DNA from: Mucilaginibacter flavidus
GTDB lineage: Bacteria > Bacteroidota > Bacteroidia > Sphingobacteriales > Sphingobacteriaceae
NCBI RefSeq assembly: GCF_024055575.1
Contig: NZ_JAMXOE010000002.1
Span: 62,001 to 126,000 of the forward strand
Reading direction: 5' to 3'
DNA: 64,000 nt
In this document: piece after piece, positions 43,030 through 51,303 of the stretch
How the letters are laid out: the number at the start of each line of letters is the position of its first letter
Numbering within the stretch: position 1 is the first letter of the stretch
Program-made: the position numbers and the translations under genes
Notes under the pieces: model-generated
Database searches by the model: none
What the model was told of the DNA's origin: nothing
The model's input: only the letters and a program-made list of their open reading frames with translations

Positions 43030-44109
43030 ATGAAAAAAATAGGCATATTATTCGGACAGGAAAAATCATTCCCGCAAGCATTTGTTGACCGTATCAACCA
43101 AAAAGCCGAAAAAAATATAAGCGCAGAGTTTGTGCGCATTGACAAGGTAATGCAGGCCGAGCCGCAGGGCTACGCAGTAATTGTCGACAGGATATCGCAG
43201 GACGTGCCTTTTTACCGGGCCATGCTAAAAAATGCAGCCATAACCGGTACTGCGGTAATAAACAACCCATTTTGGTGGAGCGCCGACGAAAAGTTTTTTA
43301 ACAATGCGCTGGCGGTTAAAATCGGCGTGCCGGTACCTAAGACGGTGATACTACCGTCAAAAGACCACCCGGATGATACAACCGACCAATCGTTTCGCAA
43401 CCTGGCTTACCCGCTGGACTGGGAAGGCATTTTTAAATATGTTGGCTTCCCGGCCTATATGAAACCGTTTGACGGCGGCGGCTGGAAAGAAGTTTACCAG
43501 ATAAACAATCTTGATGAACTTTGGGACAATTACAACAAAACCAAACAATACGTAATGATGTTGCAGGAAGAGATAATTTTCGAGGATTATTTCCGCTGTT
43601 ATTGCATTGGCGGCAAGCATGTGCGTATTATGCAGTACGAGCCGCGCAACCCGCACCATTTACGCTACGAACATGGCAAGGCACCGGCAGAAAAGAAACT
43701 GCTGGAAACTGTAAAAAACTATGTTATCAAACTGAATAAATATTTAGGCTACGATTTTAACACCGTTGAATTTGCCATTCGCAACGGCGTGCCGTATGCT
43801 ATTGATTTTTGCAACCCAGCCCCTGATGCCGAAGTAACCAGCGTTGGCCAGGACAACTTCGACTGGGTAGTTGAAACCGCCGCTGATTACGCCATTGAAC
43901 GCGCCAAAAAGCAGAAAGACGACAGCGATAACCTTACCTGGGGCGAGTATGTAAAAACAGGCGCAGCCGGGCATCACCTTTTATCATCAGAAAAAAAGGT
44001 GGAGAAGAAGGCTGACAAAAAAGAAGTAAGCAAGGGAAGTATTGACCATGGTATTGCGACTGAAGGAGAAGTGAAAGTTGCAAAGCCGAAAAGGGCAGTA
44101 AAAAAATAA
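43030..44109 (+). CDS. RimK-like ATP-grasp ligase
   Basis: The 359-residue protein has the ATP-grasp layout: an N-terminal Rossmann-like part (MKKIGILFGQEKSFPQAFVD), then the central block with VGFPAYMKPFDGGGWKEVYQ (ATP-binding Lys and the glycine-rich loop), the QEEIIFEDYFRCYCIGG strand and NTVEFAIRNGVPYAIDFCNP, which supplies the Glu and Asn metal ligands. The tail is Lys-rich. ATP-grasp ligases join a carboxylate to an amine via an acyl phosphate. The neighbouring GCS2 ligase suggests a two-step amide synthesis. Confidence 0.8.
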   Translation: MKKIGILFGQEKSFPQAFVDRINQKAEKNISAEFVRIDKVMQAEPQGYAVIVDRISQDVPFYRAMLKNAAITGTAVINNPFWWSADEKFFNNALAVKIGVPVPKTVILPSKDHPDDTTDQSFRNLAYPLDWEGIFKYVGFPAYMKPFDGGGWKEVYQINNLDELWDNYNKTKQYVMMLQEEIIFEDYFRCYCIGGKHVRIMQYEPRNPHHLRYEHGKAPAEKKLLETVKNYVIKLNKYLGYDFNTVEFAIRNGVPYAIDFCNPAPDAEVTSVGQDNFDWVVETAADYAIERAKKQKDDSDNLTWGEYVKTGAAGHHLLSSEKKVEKKADKKEVSKGSIDHGIATEGEVKVAKPKRAVKK

Positions 44110-44117
44110 CGATGGGC

Positions 44118-44156
44118 TATCCATAGCGATGGGTTTTAAACCCATCGCTATGGATA
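44118..44156. repeat. 39-bp perfect hairpin in the cluster
   Basis: TATCCATAGCGATGGGTTT (44118-44136) and AAACCCATCGCTATGGATA (44138-44156) are exact complements with only one base between them. The stem begins 8 bp past the stop of the ATP-grasp gene. No T tract follows, so a terminator is unlikely. It may be a mobile palindrome or mark a processing or attenuation site between two genes of the cluster. Confidence 0.7.
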
Positions 44157-44188
44157 ATAAACAAACCAATTATAAAGGCTAAATAAAG

Positions 44189-45286
44189 ATGAACGAATTT
44201 ACCTTAGGTGTTGAAGAAGAATTTATGGTGGTTGACCCTGTGAGCAGGGAGCTAAAATCGCACGAACAAAAGATTGTTGACAGCGCCCAAAAGATACACG
44301 AGGACCAGGTAAAGGCCGAAATGCACCAGGCCGTGGTTGAGGTGGGCACCCATATTTGCCACAATACAACCGAAGCTCGTAAAGAAGTAGGCAAACTGCG
44401 CGGAACCGTGGCCATGCTGGCCGGCGATATCGGCCTGCGTATTGGCGCAGCCGGCACCCACCCGTTTTCGCACTGGCAGCACCAGCTGATAACCGACCAC
44501 CCGCGCTATTTTGAAATTGTGGACGAGTTGCAGGAAGCCGCACGCTCAAACCTGATTTTCGGGCTGCATGTGCACGTGGGTATACAGTCGCGGGATATGG
44601 CCATTCATATTGCCAACCAGGTAAGGTATTTTTTGCCGCACGTGTATGCATTGTCGACCAACTCGCCATTTTGGGAAGGACGTAATACGGGCTATAAATC
44701 ATTCCGCACCAAGGTGTTCGACAAATTCCCCCGCACAGGCATTCCTGATTATTTCAGCAGCATTGAAGAATATGATAATTACATCAAGCTACTGGTAAAA
44801 ACTAACTGTATCGATAACGCCAAGAAGATATGGTGGGACATACGCGTGCACCCGTTTTTTGAAACTATCGAGTTCCGCATTTGCGATTGCCCTATGCTGA
44901 TTGATGAAACCATGACTTTTGTGGCGCTGTTCCAGGCGCTGTGCGCTAAATTATATAAGCTTCGCCTGCAAAACATGTCGTTCATCAGCTATAACCGCGC
45001 ACTTATCAACGAAAATAAATGGCGGGCAGCGCGGTACGGCATCGACGGTAAAATGATAGACTTTGGTAAGGAGATGGAAGTAAACACCCGTTCGCTGATA
45101 TTGGAACTGCTCGACTTTATTGACGACGTTGTTGACGACCTTGGTTGCCGCGACGATTTGAACTATGTGCACAAAATATTGGAGCATGGAACCGGGGCCG
45201 ACAGGCAATTAGCAGTTTACCAGCAAAATAATAACTTTGCAGACGTTGTTGATTACATTACGTCGCAAACGTTAAAGGGAATTTAA
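44189..45286 (+). CDS. carboxylate-amine ligase, GCS2 family (YbdK-like)
   Basis: The 365-residue enzyme belongs to the glutamate-cysteine ligase 2 family. The N-terminus has the metal-binding GVEEEFMVVDP, then QAVVEVGTHICHNTTEAR, GLHVHVGIQSRDMAI and a C-terminal helical part. The E. coli relative YbdK shows weak gamma-glutamyl-cysteine ligase activity, and its true substrate is unknown. It does not look like classical GshA. The start lies 79 bp past the ATP-grasp gene. The GATase gene follows at 8 bp, so these two are probably co-translated. Confidence 0.85.
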   Translation: MNEFTLGVEEEFMVVDPVSRELKSHEQKIVDSAQKIHEDQVKAEMHQAVVEVGTHICHNTTEARKEVGKLRGTVAMLAGDIGLRIGAAGTHPFSHWQHQLITDHPRYFEIVDELQEAARSNLIFGLHVHVGIQSRDMAIHIANQVRYFLPHVYALSTNSPFWEGRNTGYKSFRTKVFDKFPRTGIPDYFSSIEEYDNYIKLLVKTNCIDNAKKIWWDIRVHPFFETIEFRICDCPMLIDETMTFVALFQALCAKLYKLRLQNMSFISYNRALINENKWRAARYGIDGKMIDFGKEMEVNTRSLILELLDFIDDVVDDLGCRDDLNYVHKILEHGTGADRQLAVYQQNNNFADVVDYITSQTLKGI

Positions 45287-45294
45287 TTTTTAAG

Positions 45295-46131
45295 ATGATA
45301 CAGACAGATAAGCCGGAAATCAAAGTTGCCATTCTTGATTTTTACGATGGGATAGCTAACGAGGGCATGCGTGCTTTCCGCGAGATTTTAGACAGGTACA
45401 AAGTAAAGAACGAACTGAATTTAAGCTACGAGGTATTTGACGTACGCAAGAAAGTTGAAGTACCCGGCACCGAATTTGATATTTATATTTCCAGCGGCGG
45501 CCCCGGCGATCCGATTGAAAGCGAAGGCAGCGAATGGGAGAAAAAATATTTCCAATTGGTTGATAAGCTGGAAGATCATAACCTGTCGAACACCTCGCAA
45601 AAAAAATACGGGTTTTTTGTTTGTCATTCATTCCAGTTAATGTGCCGCAAATATCAATTGGGCCATATCAATATGCGGAAATCACCGTCGTTTGGCGTGC
45701 TGCCGGTTAATCAAACCAGCGCAGGCAGAAATGAGCCTGTATTCGAAAATATGGCAGACCCGTTTTACACGGTCGATTCGCGACTTTGGCAAGTGATAAA
45801 CCCGGATGAAAAACGCTTTACCGAGTTTGGTATGCAATTGCTGGCTATTGAAAAAGAACGCCCGCATGTTGATTTACCAAGGGCAATGATGGCCATCCGT
45901 TTCAGCGATTACTTTTTCTCGACCCAGTTCCATCCTGAAGCTGATGCAAAAGGTGTAAAATCGTTATTGCTGAAAGAAGAAAAAAAGAAAGAGGTAGTAA
46001 GCGAGCACGGCATTGATAAATACAACGAAATGCTGGAACGGCTGGAAGACCCTGATAAAATAACACATACCCAAAATACCATGATCCCCAACTTTTTGGA
46101 CCAGGCTATTTTGAGTTTGCAGGAAGCATAA
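45295..46131 (+). CDS. class I glutamine amidotransferase domain protein
   Basis: The 278-residue protein has a single GATase-1 domain: oxyanion turn ISSGGPGDPIESEG, nucleophile Cys in FFVCHSFQLMC, and His/Glu of the triad in STQFHPEAD. No synthetase domain is fused. It could supply ammonia to a neighbouring ligase, or hydrolyse gamma-glutamyl bonds as some stand-alone GATases do. A charged C-terminal tail follows (EEKKKEVVSEHG). It lies between the GCS2 ligase and the second ATP-grasp-like gene. Confidence 0.85.
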   Translation: MIQTDKPEIKVAILDFYDGIANEGMRAFREILDRYKVKNELNLSYEVFDVRKKVEVPGTEFDIYISSGGPGDPIESEGSEWEKKYFQLVDKLEDHNLSNTSQKKYGFFVCHSFQLMCRKYQLGHINMRKSPSFGVLPVNQTSAGRNEPVFENMADPFYTVDSRLWQVINPDEKRFTEFGMQLLAIEKERPHVDLPRAMMAIRFSDYFFSTQFHPEADAKGVKSLLLKEEKKKEVVSEHGIDKYNEMLERLEDPDKITHTQNTMIPNFLDQAILSLQEA

Positions 46132-46220
46132 ACTAAGATTTATAGGATTAAAAGATTCTTAGGTTCGCTTTTATTACCCAGCGTTTTCAAAATTGCAGAC
46201 GTTAGTTTCTAATAAAAAAC

Positions 46221-47450
46221 ATGAACCCCGTCCTCAGAAAAACATACAACGCAAATTTCACCCCCGAAAAGTATAAAAACTTTATAGGTGATTTAAACGA
46301 GGGCTTGCGCGAGCCCATCGCTTTCCGCGTGGCCGAAACGCCTGTTTTTTTGACTGATGATTTCAGGGATAAATTAATCGTGGCAGGTAATGATATCGTT
46401 AAAACCATCCTGCAACCCAATTTTAAAGAGCTAACCGAAAGGGCGGTCCCGGAAAAATGGCGGGTAGCCAACGAAAACGATCATCCGCATTTCCTGGCTT
46501 TGGATTTTGGGGTTTGCAAGGATAGCGCAGGCAATATCGTACCCAAACTAATAGAATTGCAGGGCTTCCCCTCGCTATACGGGTTCCAGGTAAACCTGGC
46601 AGATAAGTTCCATGATAACTTCGATATTCCGACAGATCAAGCCATTTTTTTTAGCGGATTGGATAAAGAAGCTTATATCGATCTGCTTAAAAAAACCATT
46701 GTTGGCGATCACCAGCCCAAAGAAGTTGTTTTGATGGATGTGAATGCGCCTGAGCAAAAAACAGCGGTTGATTTTTACCTAACCCAAAAATTCATTGGCA
46801 CACCGGTAGTAGCACTGGCTGATTTGGAACAGGAGGGGAACCAGCTTTTTTACCGTGTAAATGGCGAAAAGCAACGCATCAAACGTATTTACAACCGGCT
46901 GATATTTGACGAAATTGAATGCGATCCGGATATATTTGATAAAGTGGTGGATATAAGGCAGCCGCTTGATGTGGAGTGGATAACCCATCCCAACTGGTTT
47001 TATCGCGTGAGCAAATTTACCATGCCGTTTTTACAGGGTGATTATATCCCGAAAACGCAATTTCTGCACCAGCTTAAACAAATTCCTGCTGACCTGGAAA
47101 ACTATGTGCTTAAGCCATTGTTTTCTTTCGCAGGACAGGGTGTTATCATCGACGTAACAGAAAATGACATTAAAAACATAAATGACCCGGAGAACTGGAT
47201 ATTGCAGGAAAAGGTAAATTATGAGCCTGTAGTACAAGCGCCCGACGGTGGTGTTAAGGTCGAAATCCGCCTGCTTTATTTATGGCCAAATGGTGATGAA
47301 AAACCAACCCTGGCCATCAATTTAGCACGTTTAAGCCGCGGGAAAATGATTGGCGTGCGCTATAACCAGGATTTTGACTGGGTGGGCGGAACGGTGGGAT
47401 TCATGTCTTCGAAAGAAGAACCAAGAGCCAAGAATCAAGATTCAAGATAA
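46221..47450 (+). CDS. ATP-grasp-like protein of the amide-ligase cluster (409 aa)
   Basis: I do not recognise the family by name, but the C-terminal half looks like an ATP-grasp module: YVLKPLFSFAGQGVIIDV (glycine-rich loop with Lys), WILQEKVNYEPVV, KVEIRLLYLW and AINLARLSRGKMIGVRY (Asn and Arg near the end). The N-terminal half has RVAETPVFLTDDF and LDFGVCKDSAGNIVPKLIEL. It may perform a third ligation or transfer. The last 11 residues (EEPRAKNQDSR) and the stop are encoded by a repeat copy. Confidence 0.6.
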   Translation: MNPVLRKTYNANFTPEKYKNFIGDLNEGLREPIAFRVAETPVFLTDDFRDKLIVAGNDIVKTILQPNFKELTERAVPEKWRVANENDHPHFLALDFGVCKDSAGNIVPKLIELQGFPSLYGFQVNLADKFHDNFDIPTDQAIFFSGLDKEAYIDLLKKTIVGDHQPKEVVLMDVNAPEQKTAVDFYLTQKFIGTPVVALADLEQEGNQLFYRVNGEKQRIKRIYNRLIFDEIECDPDIFDKVVDIRQPLDVEWITHPNWFYRVSKFTMPFLQGDYIPKTQFLHQLKQIPADLENYVLKPLFSFAGQGVIIDVTENDIKNINDPENWILQEKVNYEPVVQAPDGGVKVEIRLLYLWPNGDEKPTLAINLARLSRGKMIGVRYNQDFDWVGGTVGFMSSKEEPRAKNQDSR

Positions 47451-47501
47451 AAAACGCACCCCAATCAGTCCTTGCTCTTGCTTCTTGGCTCTTGACTCTT
47501 T
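47416..47501. repeat. inverted pair of GAGCCAAGAA-type repeats covering a gene end
   Basis: The left arm (47416-47449) has CCAAGAGCCAAGAATCAAGA. The right arm (47468-47501) reads CTTGCTCTTGCTTCTTGGCT and on, its imperfect reverse complement. The left arm lies inside the reading frame of the ATP-grasp-like gene (stop 47448-47450), and the right arm lies just beyond. Confidence 0.7.
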
Positions 47502-47557
47502 CGCCGTTAAACCTTATACTATTTCGGTTGTCTTTAGCGTATATATATAAATTGTAT

Positions 47558-47565
47558 TAAATTTG
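47558..47565 (+). promoter_or_regulatory. -7 promoter box (TAAATTTG) directly before the Cys-rich peptide gene
   Basis: This exact TAnnTTTG match ends 4 nt before the ATG at 47570. A TTTA lies 21 bp upstream of it and a TTG 27 bp upstream. The geometry is the same as at rlmN and at the toxin-antitoxin operon. Confidence 0.45.
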
Positions 47566-47569
47566 TGAC

Positions 47570-47731
47570 ATGAACGTGCAGGTGACTATTATAGCGATAC
47601 TATTTGCAGCAGCAGTATTTTATGTGTGCAGGCTGGTTTACAAAAACCTGTTTACCAAAAAAAGCTGCGGTGGCAATTGCAAATGCGGGGTTGATTTTTC
47701 GGCCATTGAGGCTAATAAACCATCGAAGTAA
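47570..47731 (+). CDS. FeoB-associated Cys-rich membrane peptide (53 aa)
   Basis: This short gene encodes MNVQVTIIAILFAAAVFYVC, then RLVYKNLFTKKSCGGNCKCG and VDFSAIEANKPSK. One transmembrane helix (about 4-20) is followed by a CxxxCxC motif (C33, C37, C39). Size, order and motif match the family of small Cys-rich proteins named for association with FeoB. No feoB is in the window, so the association here is not shown. The Cys cluster could bind a metal. A leaderless promoter box fits the chosen ATG. Confidence 0.7.
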   Translation: MNVQVTIIAILFAAAVFYVCRLVYKNLFTKKSCGGNCKCGVDFSAIEANKPSK

Positions 47732-47787
47732 AAATAAGACCAATTTATATACTAACACAGTGTAGTATTTTCATATAAAAAAATTTA

Positions 47788-50700
47788 ATGTCTGATAAAC
47801 AGGTTTTCCAAACTGATACCCCTGGTAGATGGATCCGTTTTAAGTGGCTAAGCCGCGCAATTATAATTGTATTGGTTTTCAGCGTGGTTGCTGCTGCAAT
47901 TACCGTAACGTCCAAGCATTACCCAAGCCTGCCGAATTTAAACCCGGCCCCAAAAAAGCTTACAAAAGAAGAACTTGACCAGCTAAAAAGATCGAAAAAG
48001 TTTAAAGATTTTAAGCTGGATAAAGGTGAGATACAAAAGCTTGCCCGCTCCCGTCATTTACATCAACTAAAACGCCCCAATAATAAAGACCGTATAAACG
48101 CTGCCTTTTACCGGCCATGGGAAGCGCAGGCGTACTCATCGCTTGTTGATAATTATCCGAAACTGGATATGGTGGTGAGTGAAGGATTTTCTATTCTGCC
48201 TAAGCGGGATACACTTGTTGCAAATATTGATACGGGCCTTATTAACCTGAATAAAAAGTATAAAAAACCGGTTTTAATATCACTGTCTAACTACGTTAAT
48301 GAAAACAATGCCAAAGGCGGATATGACTCAAAAGATGTTGAGCGGATTATTAAAAATAAAACACTTAGGGTTGCATTTATAGACAACATTGCCAAACAAC
48401 TTGCCCGTTTTAAGTTCCAGGGGGTAAATCTTGATTTTGACGAGATTAAAGACCGCAACAGCAAAAATTATATAGCATTTGAAAACGATTTGTACACCAT
48501 ACTGCATGGAGCGGGTTTTTTGGTTACGCAAAACGTTATACCTGATGACGACCAGTTTAACCTTGAGCGCCTGCAGCATATAAACGATTTTTTGTTTGTG
48601 ATGGCTATTGACCAGCACAACGAAAGCAGCAATGCCGGCGACCTTTCAAACCAGCACTGGGTTGAAAAAATACTGGACGATGTTTGCACAAAAATACCAA
48701 GTGAGAAAGTTATTTTAACCGTTGCAGGCGGCGCAATTGATTGGCCGGAAACTAGTGTAGGTACCGGCATAGGTTACCCGCAAGCCATAAGTATAGCCCA
48801 GGAAAAAGGAAGCAAAATAACTTTCGACCCTGTTTCGGCTAATCTTCATTACAAATATTTTGATGACGACAGCCTTGAGCATACCGTTTATTTTACTGAT
48901 GCTGCCACAAATTTTAACATTATCCGCATGGCGGATGACTGGGCAACCGGCGGTGTCGCTTTATGGCGTATGGGGTCGGAAGATCCTCGTTTATGGACAT
49001 TTTTCGCAAAAAACCTGTCGATAGACTCGCTTAAAAAAACAGGTATTGATGTGAAACGGCTAACTTCTGTTGGTTTAAATAATAAAATCAATTACGACGG
49101 TAATGGCGAGGTGCTCGATCTGATAACCACCCCAACGCCAGGGCAAATTGACGTGCGGATGGATACAACAAACTATGTTATAACCCACCAACAGTATGTT
49201 AAACTGCCAACAAAATATGTAATAAAAAAGTACGGTTATGCGCCGGGCAAAATAGTGCTAACATTTGACGATGGTCCCGACCCCGACTATACACCCCGCA
49301 TTTTAGATATTTTGAAACGTGAGAACGTGCCTGCCGCATTTTTTGTGGTAGGGTCGATGGCTGAAAAAAATGTACCCATTCTCCGGAGGGAGTTTGAAGA
49401 AGGCTACGAAATTGGCAACCACACCTTTTTTCATCCGGATATTTCAACAGTTAGCATATCCCGCGTTAATCTCGAGCTTAATGCTACCCGCAAATTAATT
49501 GAATCGGTAACCGGCCGCAGCACCATATTGTTCAGGCCGCCTTTCAATGCCGATGCCGAACCGCAAACCCTTGCAGAAGTTATCCCGGTGGCCGAAAGTC
49601 GCAGACAAAGCTATATTAACATTGGCGAGTCTATCGACCCATGGGACTGGCAGCCGGGCGTGACCGCTGATAGTATTATTGCCCGTACCATCAGGCAAAA
49701 AGACAACGGATCAATGCTATTGCTGCACGACGCCGGTGGCGATACCCGTGAGGAAACGGTAAAAGCATTGCCCGAAATCATTCATTTCTTTAAGAGTCAC
49801 GGTTACAAATTCACCACTATTGCCGATGTTTTAGGTAAAACTAAAGACGACCTGATGCCGCCTATAAAAGACGATGCAAATTCGGGCGTGGTTGGTACGT
49901 TTTATAACTTTTTAATCGAGTTTTATTTTTACGGCAACTGGTTTTTGCTTTACCTGTTCCTGTCTGCCATCTTCCTGGCGGTTGGACGCGTGGTGTTAAT
50001 TGGCATACTGGCAGTAAGGCAATACAGCGACGACCAAAAAGTGAACCGTAGCGTTGCCGACCCTACAACATTGCCACCGGTAAGCATAATTGTACCCGGA
50101 TATAACGAGGAGGTTACGGCGATAAAAACAATACAAAGCTTGCTTAAAACTGACTATAATATCTTCGAAATAATTTTTGTTGATGATGGGTCGAAGGATA
50201 AAACCTTTCAGCTTGTCAATGACGCTTACGGGCACCATCCGCTGGTAAAAGTTTTAACCAAGCCAAACGGCGGCAAAGCATCAGCGCTAAACTTTGGCAT
50301 AAGCCATGCGCAATATGAGTTTGTGGTTTGTATTGACGCCGATACTCAGCTTAAAGACGATGCCATCTATCATTTAATGACTTATTTTACCGACGAGGAG
50401 ATAGGGGCGGTTGCGGGCACCGTAAAGGTAGGTAACGAAAACAATATCGTCACCCGTTGGCAGTCTATCGAGTATATTACATCCCAGAATATGGACCGCC
50501 GTGCTTTTGATCTAATTAACAGCATTACGGTTGTTCCCGGGGCGATAGGCGCATTCCGTAAATCGGCCATATACAAAGCCGGGGGTTTTACTTATGACAC
50601 ACTTGCTGAAGATTGCGATCTTACTATGCGCATATTAAAGCAAGGCTATATTGTAAAAAACTGCGCCGAGGCTATTGCCTATACCGAAGCGCCGGAAACC

Positions 50701-51162
50701 CTTAATGGTTTATTAAAACAACGTTTCCGCTGGAGTTTTGGCGTAATCCAGAGCTTCTGGAAAAATAAGGACGCCCTGTTCAACAAAAAATATAAGTTTT
50801 TTGGAATGCTGGGCATGCCTAATATTCTGGTGTTCCAGATTGTACTCCCCTTATTTTCGCCGCTGGCCGATTTGATAATGATCTTCGGGTTATTCAGCGA
50901 TAAGCCCGGCAAAATCCTGATATTCTATGCTGCCTTTGTCGTGATAGACTTTATAGTAGCAATCATTGCGTTCTGGATGCAGAAAGAGGACTACAAAAAG
51001 TTGGTTTACATTATACCGCAACGCTTTATTTGGCGCCAGTTGATGTATTACGTTCTTTTCAAATCCATCCGCAAGGCCCTCAAAGGTGAATTGAGTGGCT
51101 GGGGTGCGTTGAAACGTACCGGGAATGTTATTGTGAAGAAAGAAGTTGTGAATAGTGATTAG
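47788..51162 (+). CDS. trifunctional GH18-like / polysaccharide deacetylase / glycosyltransferase 2 protein
   Basis: The 1124-residue protein has a TM helix (about 22-42), a GH18-like domain (about 100-440), a NodB polysaccharide-deacetylase domain (about 480-690), TM helices, a family 2 glycosyltransferase (about 755-1000) and C-terminal TM helices. NodB has LTFDDGPDPDYT, GNHTFFHPD and RPPFN. GT2 has VDDGSKDKT, CIDADTQ, AEDCDLTMR and QRFRWSF. The GH18 catalytic motif is GVNLDFDE, not DGxDxDxE. It resembles poly-N-acetylglucosamine synthases, so it may make, trim and deacetylate a beta-linked aminosugar polymer. The substrate is inference. Confidence 0.82.
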   Translation: MSDKQVFQTDTPGRWIRFKWLSRAIIIVLVFSVVAAAITVTSKHYPSLPNLNPAPKKLTKEELDQLKRSKKFKDFKLDKGEIQKLARSRHLHQLKRPNNKDRINAAFYRPWEAQAYSSLVDNYPKLDMVVSEGFSILPKRDTLVANIDTGLINLNKKYKKPVLISLSNYVNENNAKGGYDSKDVERIIKNKTLRVAFIDNIAKQLARFKFQGVNLDFDEIKDRNSKNYIAFENDLYTILHGAGFLVTQNVIPDDDQFNLERLQHINDFLFVMAIDQHNESSNAGDLSNQHWVEKILDDVCTKIPSEKVILTVAGGAIDWPETSVGTGIGYPQAISIAQEKGSKITFDPVSANLHYKYFDDDSLEHTVYFTDAATNFNIIRMADDWATGGVALWRMGSEDPRLWTFFAKNLSIDSLKKTGIDVKRLTSVGLNNKINYDGNGEVLDLITTPTPGQIDVRMDTTNYVITHQQYVKLPTKYVIKKYGYAPGKIVLTFDDGPDPDYTPRILDILKRENVPAAFFVVGSMAEKNVPILRREFEEGYEIGNHTFFHPDISTVSISRVNLELNATRKLIESVTGRSTILFRPPFNADAEPQTLAEVIPVAESRRQSYINIGESIDPWDWQPGVTADSIIARTIRQKDNGSMLLLHDAGGDTREETVKALPEIIHFFKSHGYKFTTIADVLGKTKDDLMPPIKDDANSGVVGTFYNFLIEFYFYGNWFLLYLFLSAIFLAVGRVVLIGILAVRQYSDDQKVNRSVADPTTLPPVSIIVPGYNEEVTAIKTIQSLLKTDYNIFEIIFVDDGSKDKTFQLVNDAYGHHPLVKVLTKPNGGKASALNFGISHAQYEFVVCIDADTQLKDDAIYHLMTYFTDEEIGAVAGTVKVGNENNIVTRWQSIEYITSQNMDRRAFDLINSITVVPGAIGAFRKSAIYKAGGFTYDTLAEDCDLTMRILKQGYIVKNCAEAIAYTEAPETLNGLLKQRFRWSFGVIQSFWKNKDALFNKKYKFFGMLGMPNILVFQIVLPLFSPLADLIMIFGLFSDKPGKILIFYAAFVVIDFIVAIIAFWMQKEDYKKLVYIIPQRFIWRQLMYYVLFKSIRKALKGELSGWGALKRTGNVIVKKEVVNSD

Positions 51163-51240
51163 AGGTTAGGGACTGGAGATAGGCGAAAATCGCTGACCCT
51201 TTGGTCTCTCATCAACTTTCCCACTTGTCTGCGTCATCAG

Positions 51241-51303
51241 TTGAATCAGCAACTACCTGCGATCAAAAATCAGCGGAATCAACGAAATCATGAAAATCAA
51301 CGG
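51241..51303. repeat. AATCAACGGAATC-type repeat
   Basis: Words such as AAATCAGCGGAATCAACGAA and ATGAAAATCAACGG recur here in one stretch. It touches the end of ispF: the TGA stop and last Arg codon fall within it. I saw no close second copy in the window, so it may be a diverged member of a wider set. Confidence 0.35.

Noticed and set aside
44118..44156. Hairpin as an intrinsic terminator
   Set aside because: No T tract follows and the downstream genes continue in the same direction.
44189..46131. GCS2 plus GATase read as glutathione or GMP synthesis
   Set aside because: GCS2 here is of the YbdK type and not GshA; the GATase lacks the GMP-synthetase part; there is no gshB.
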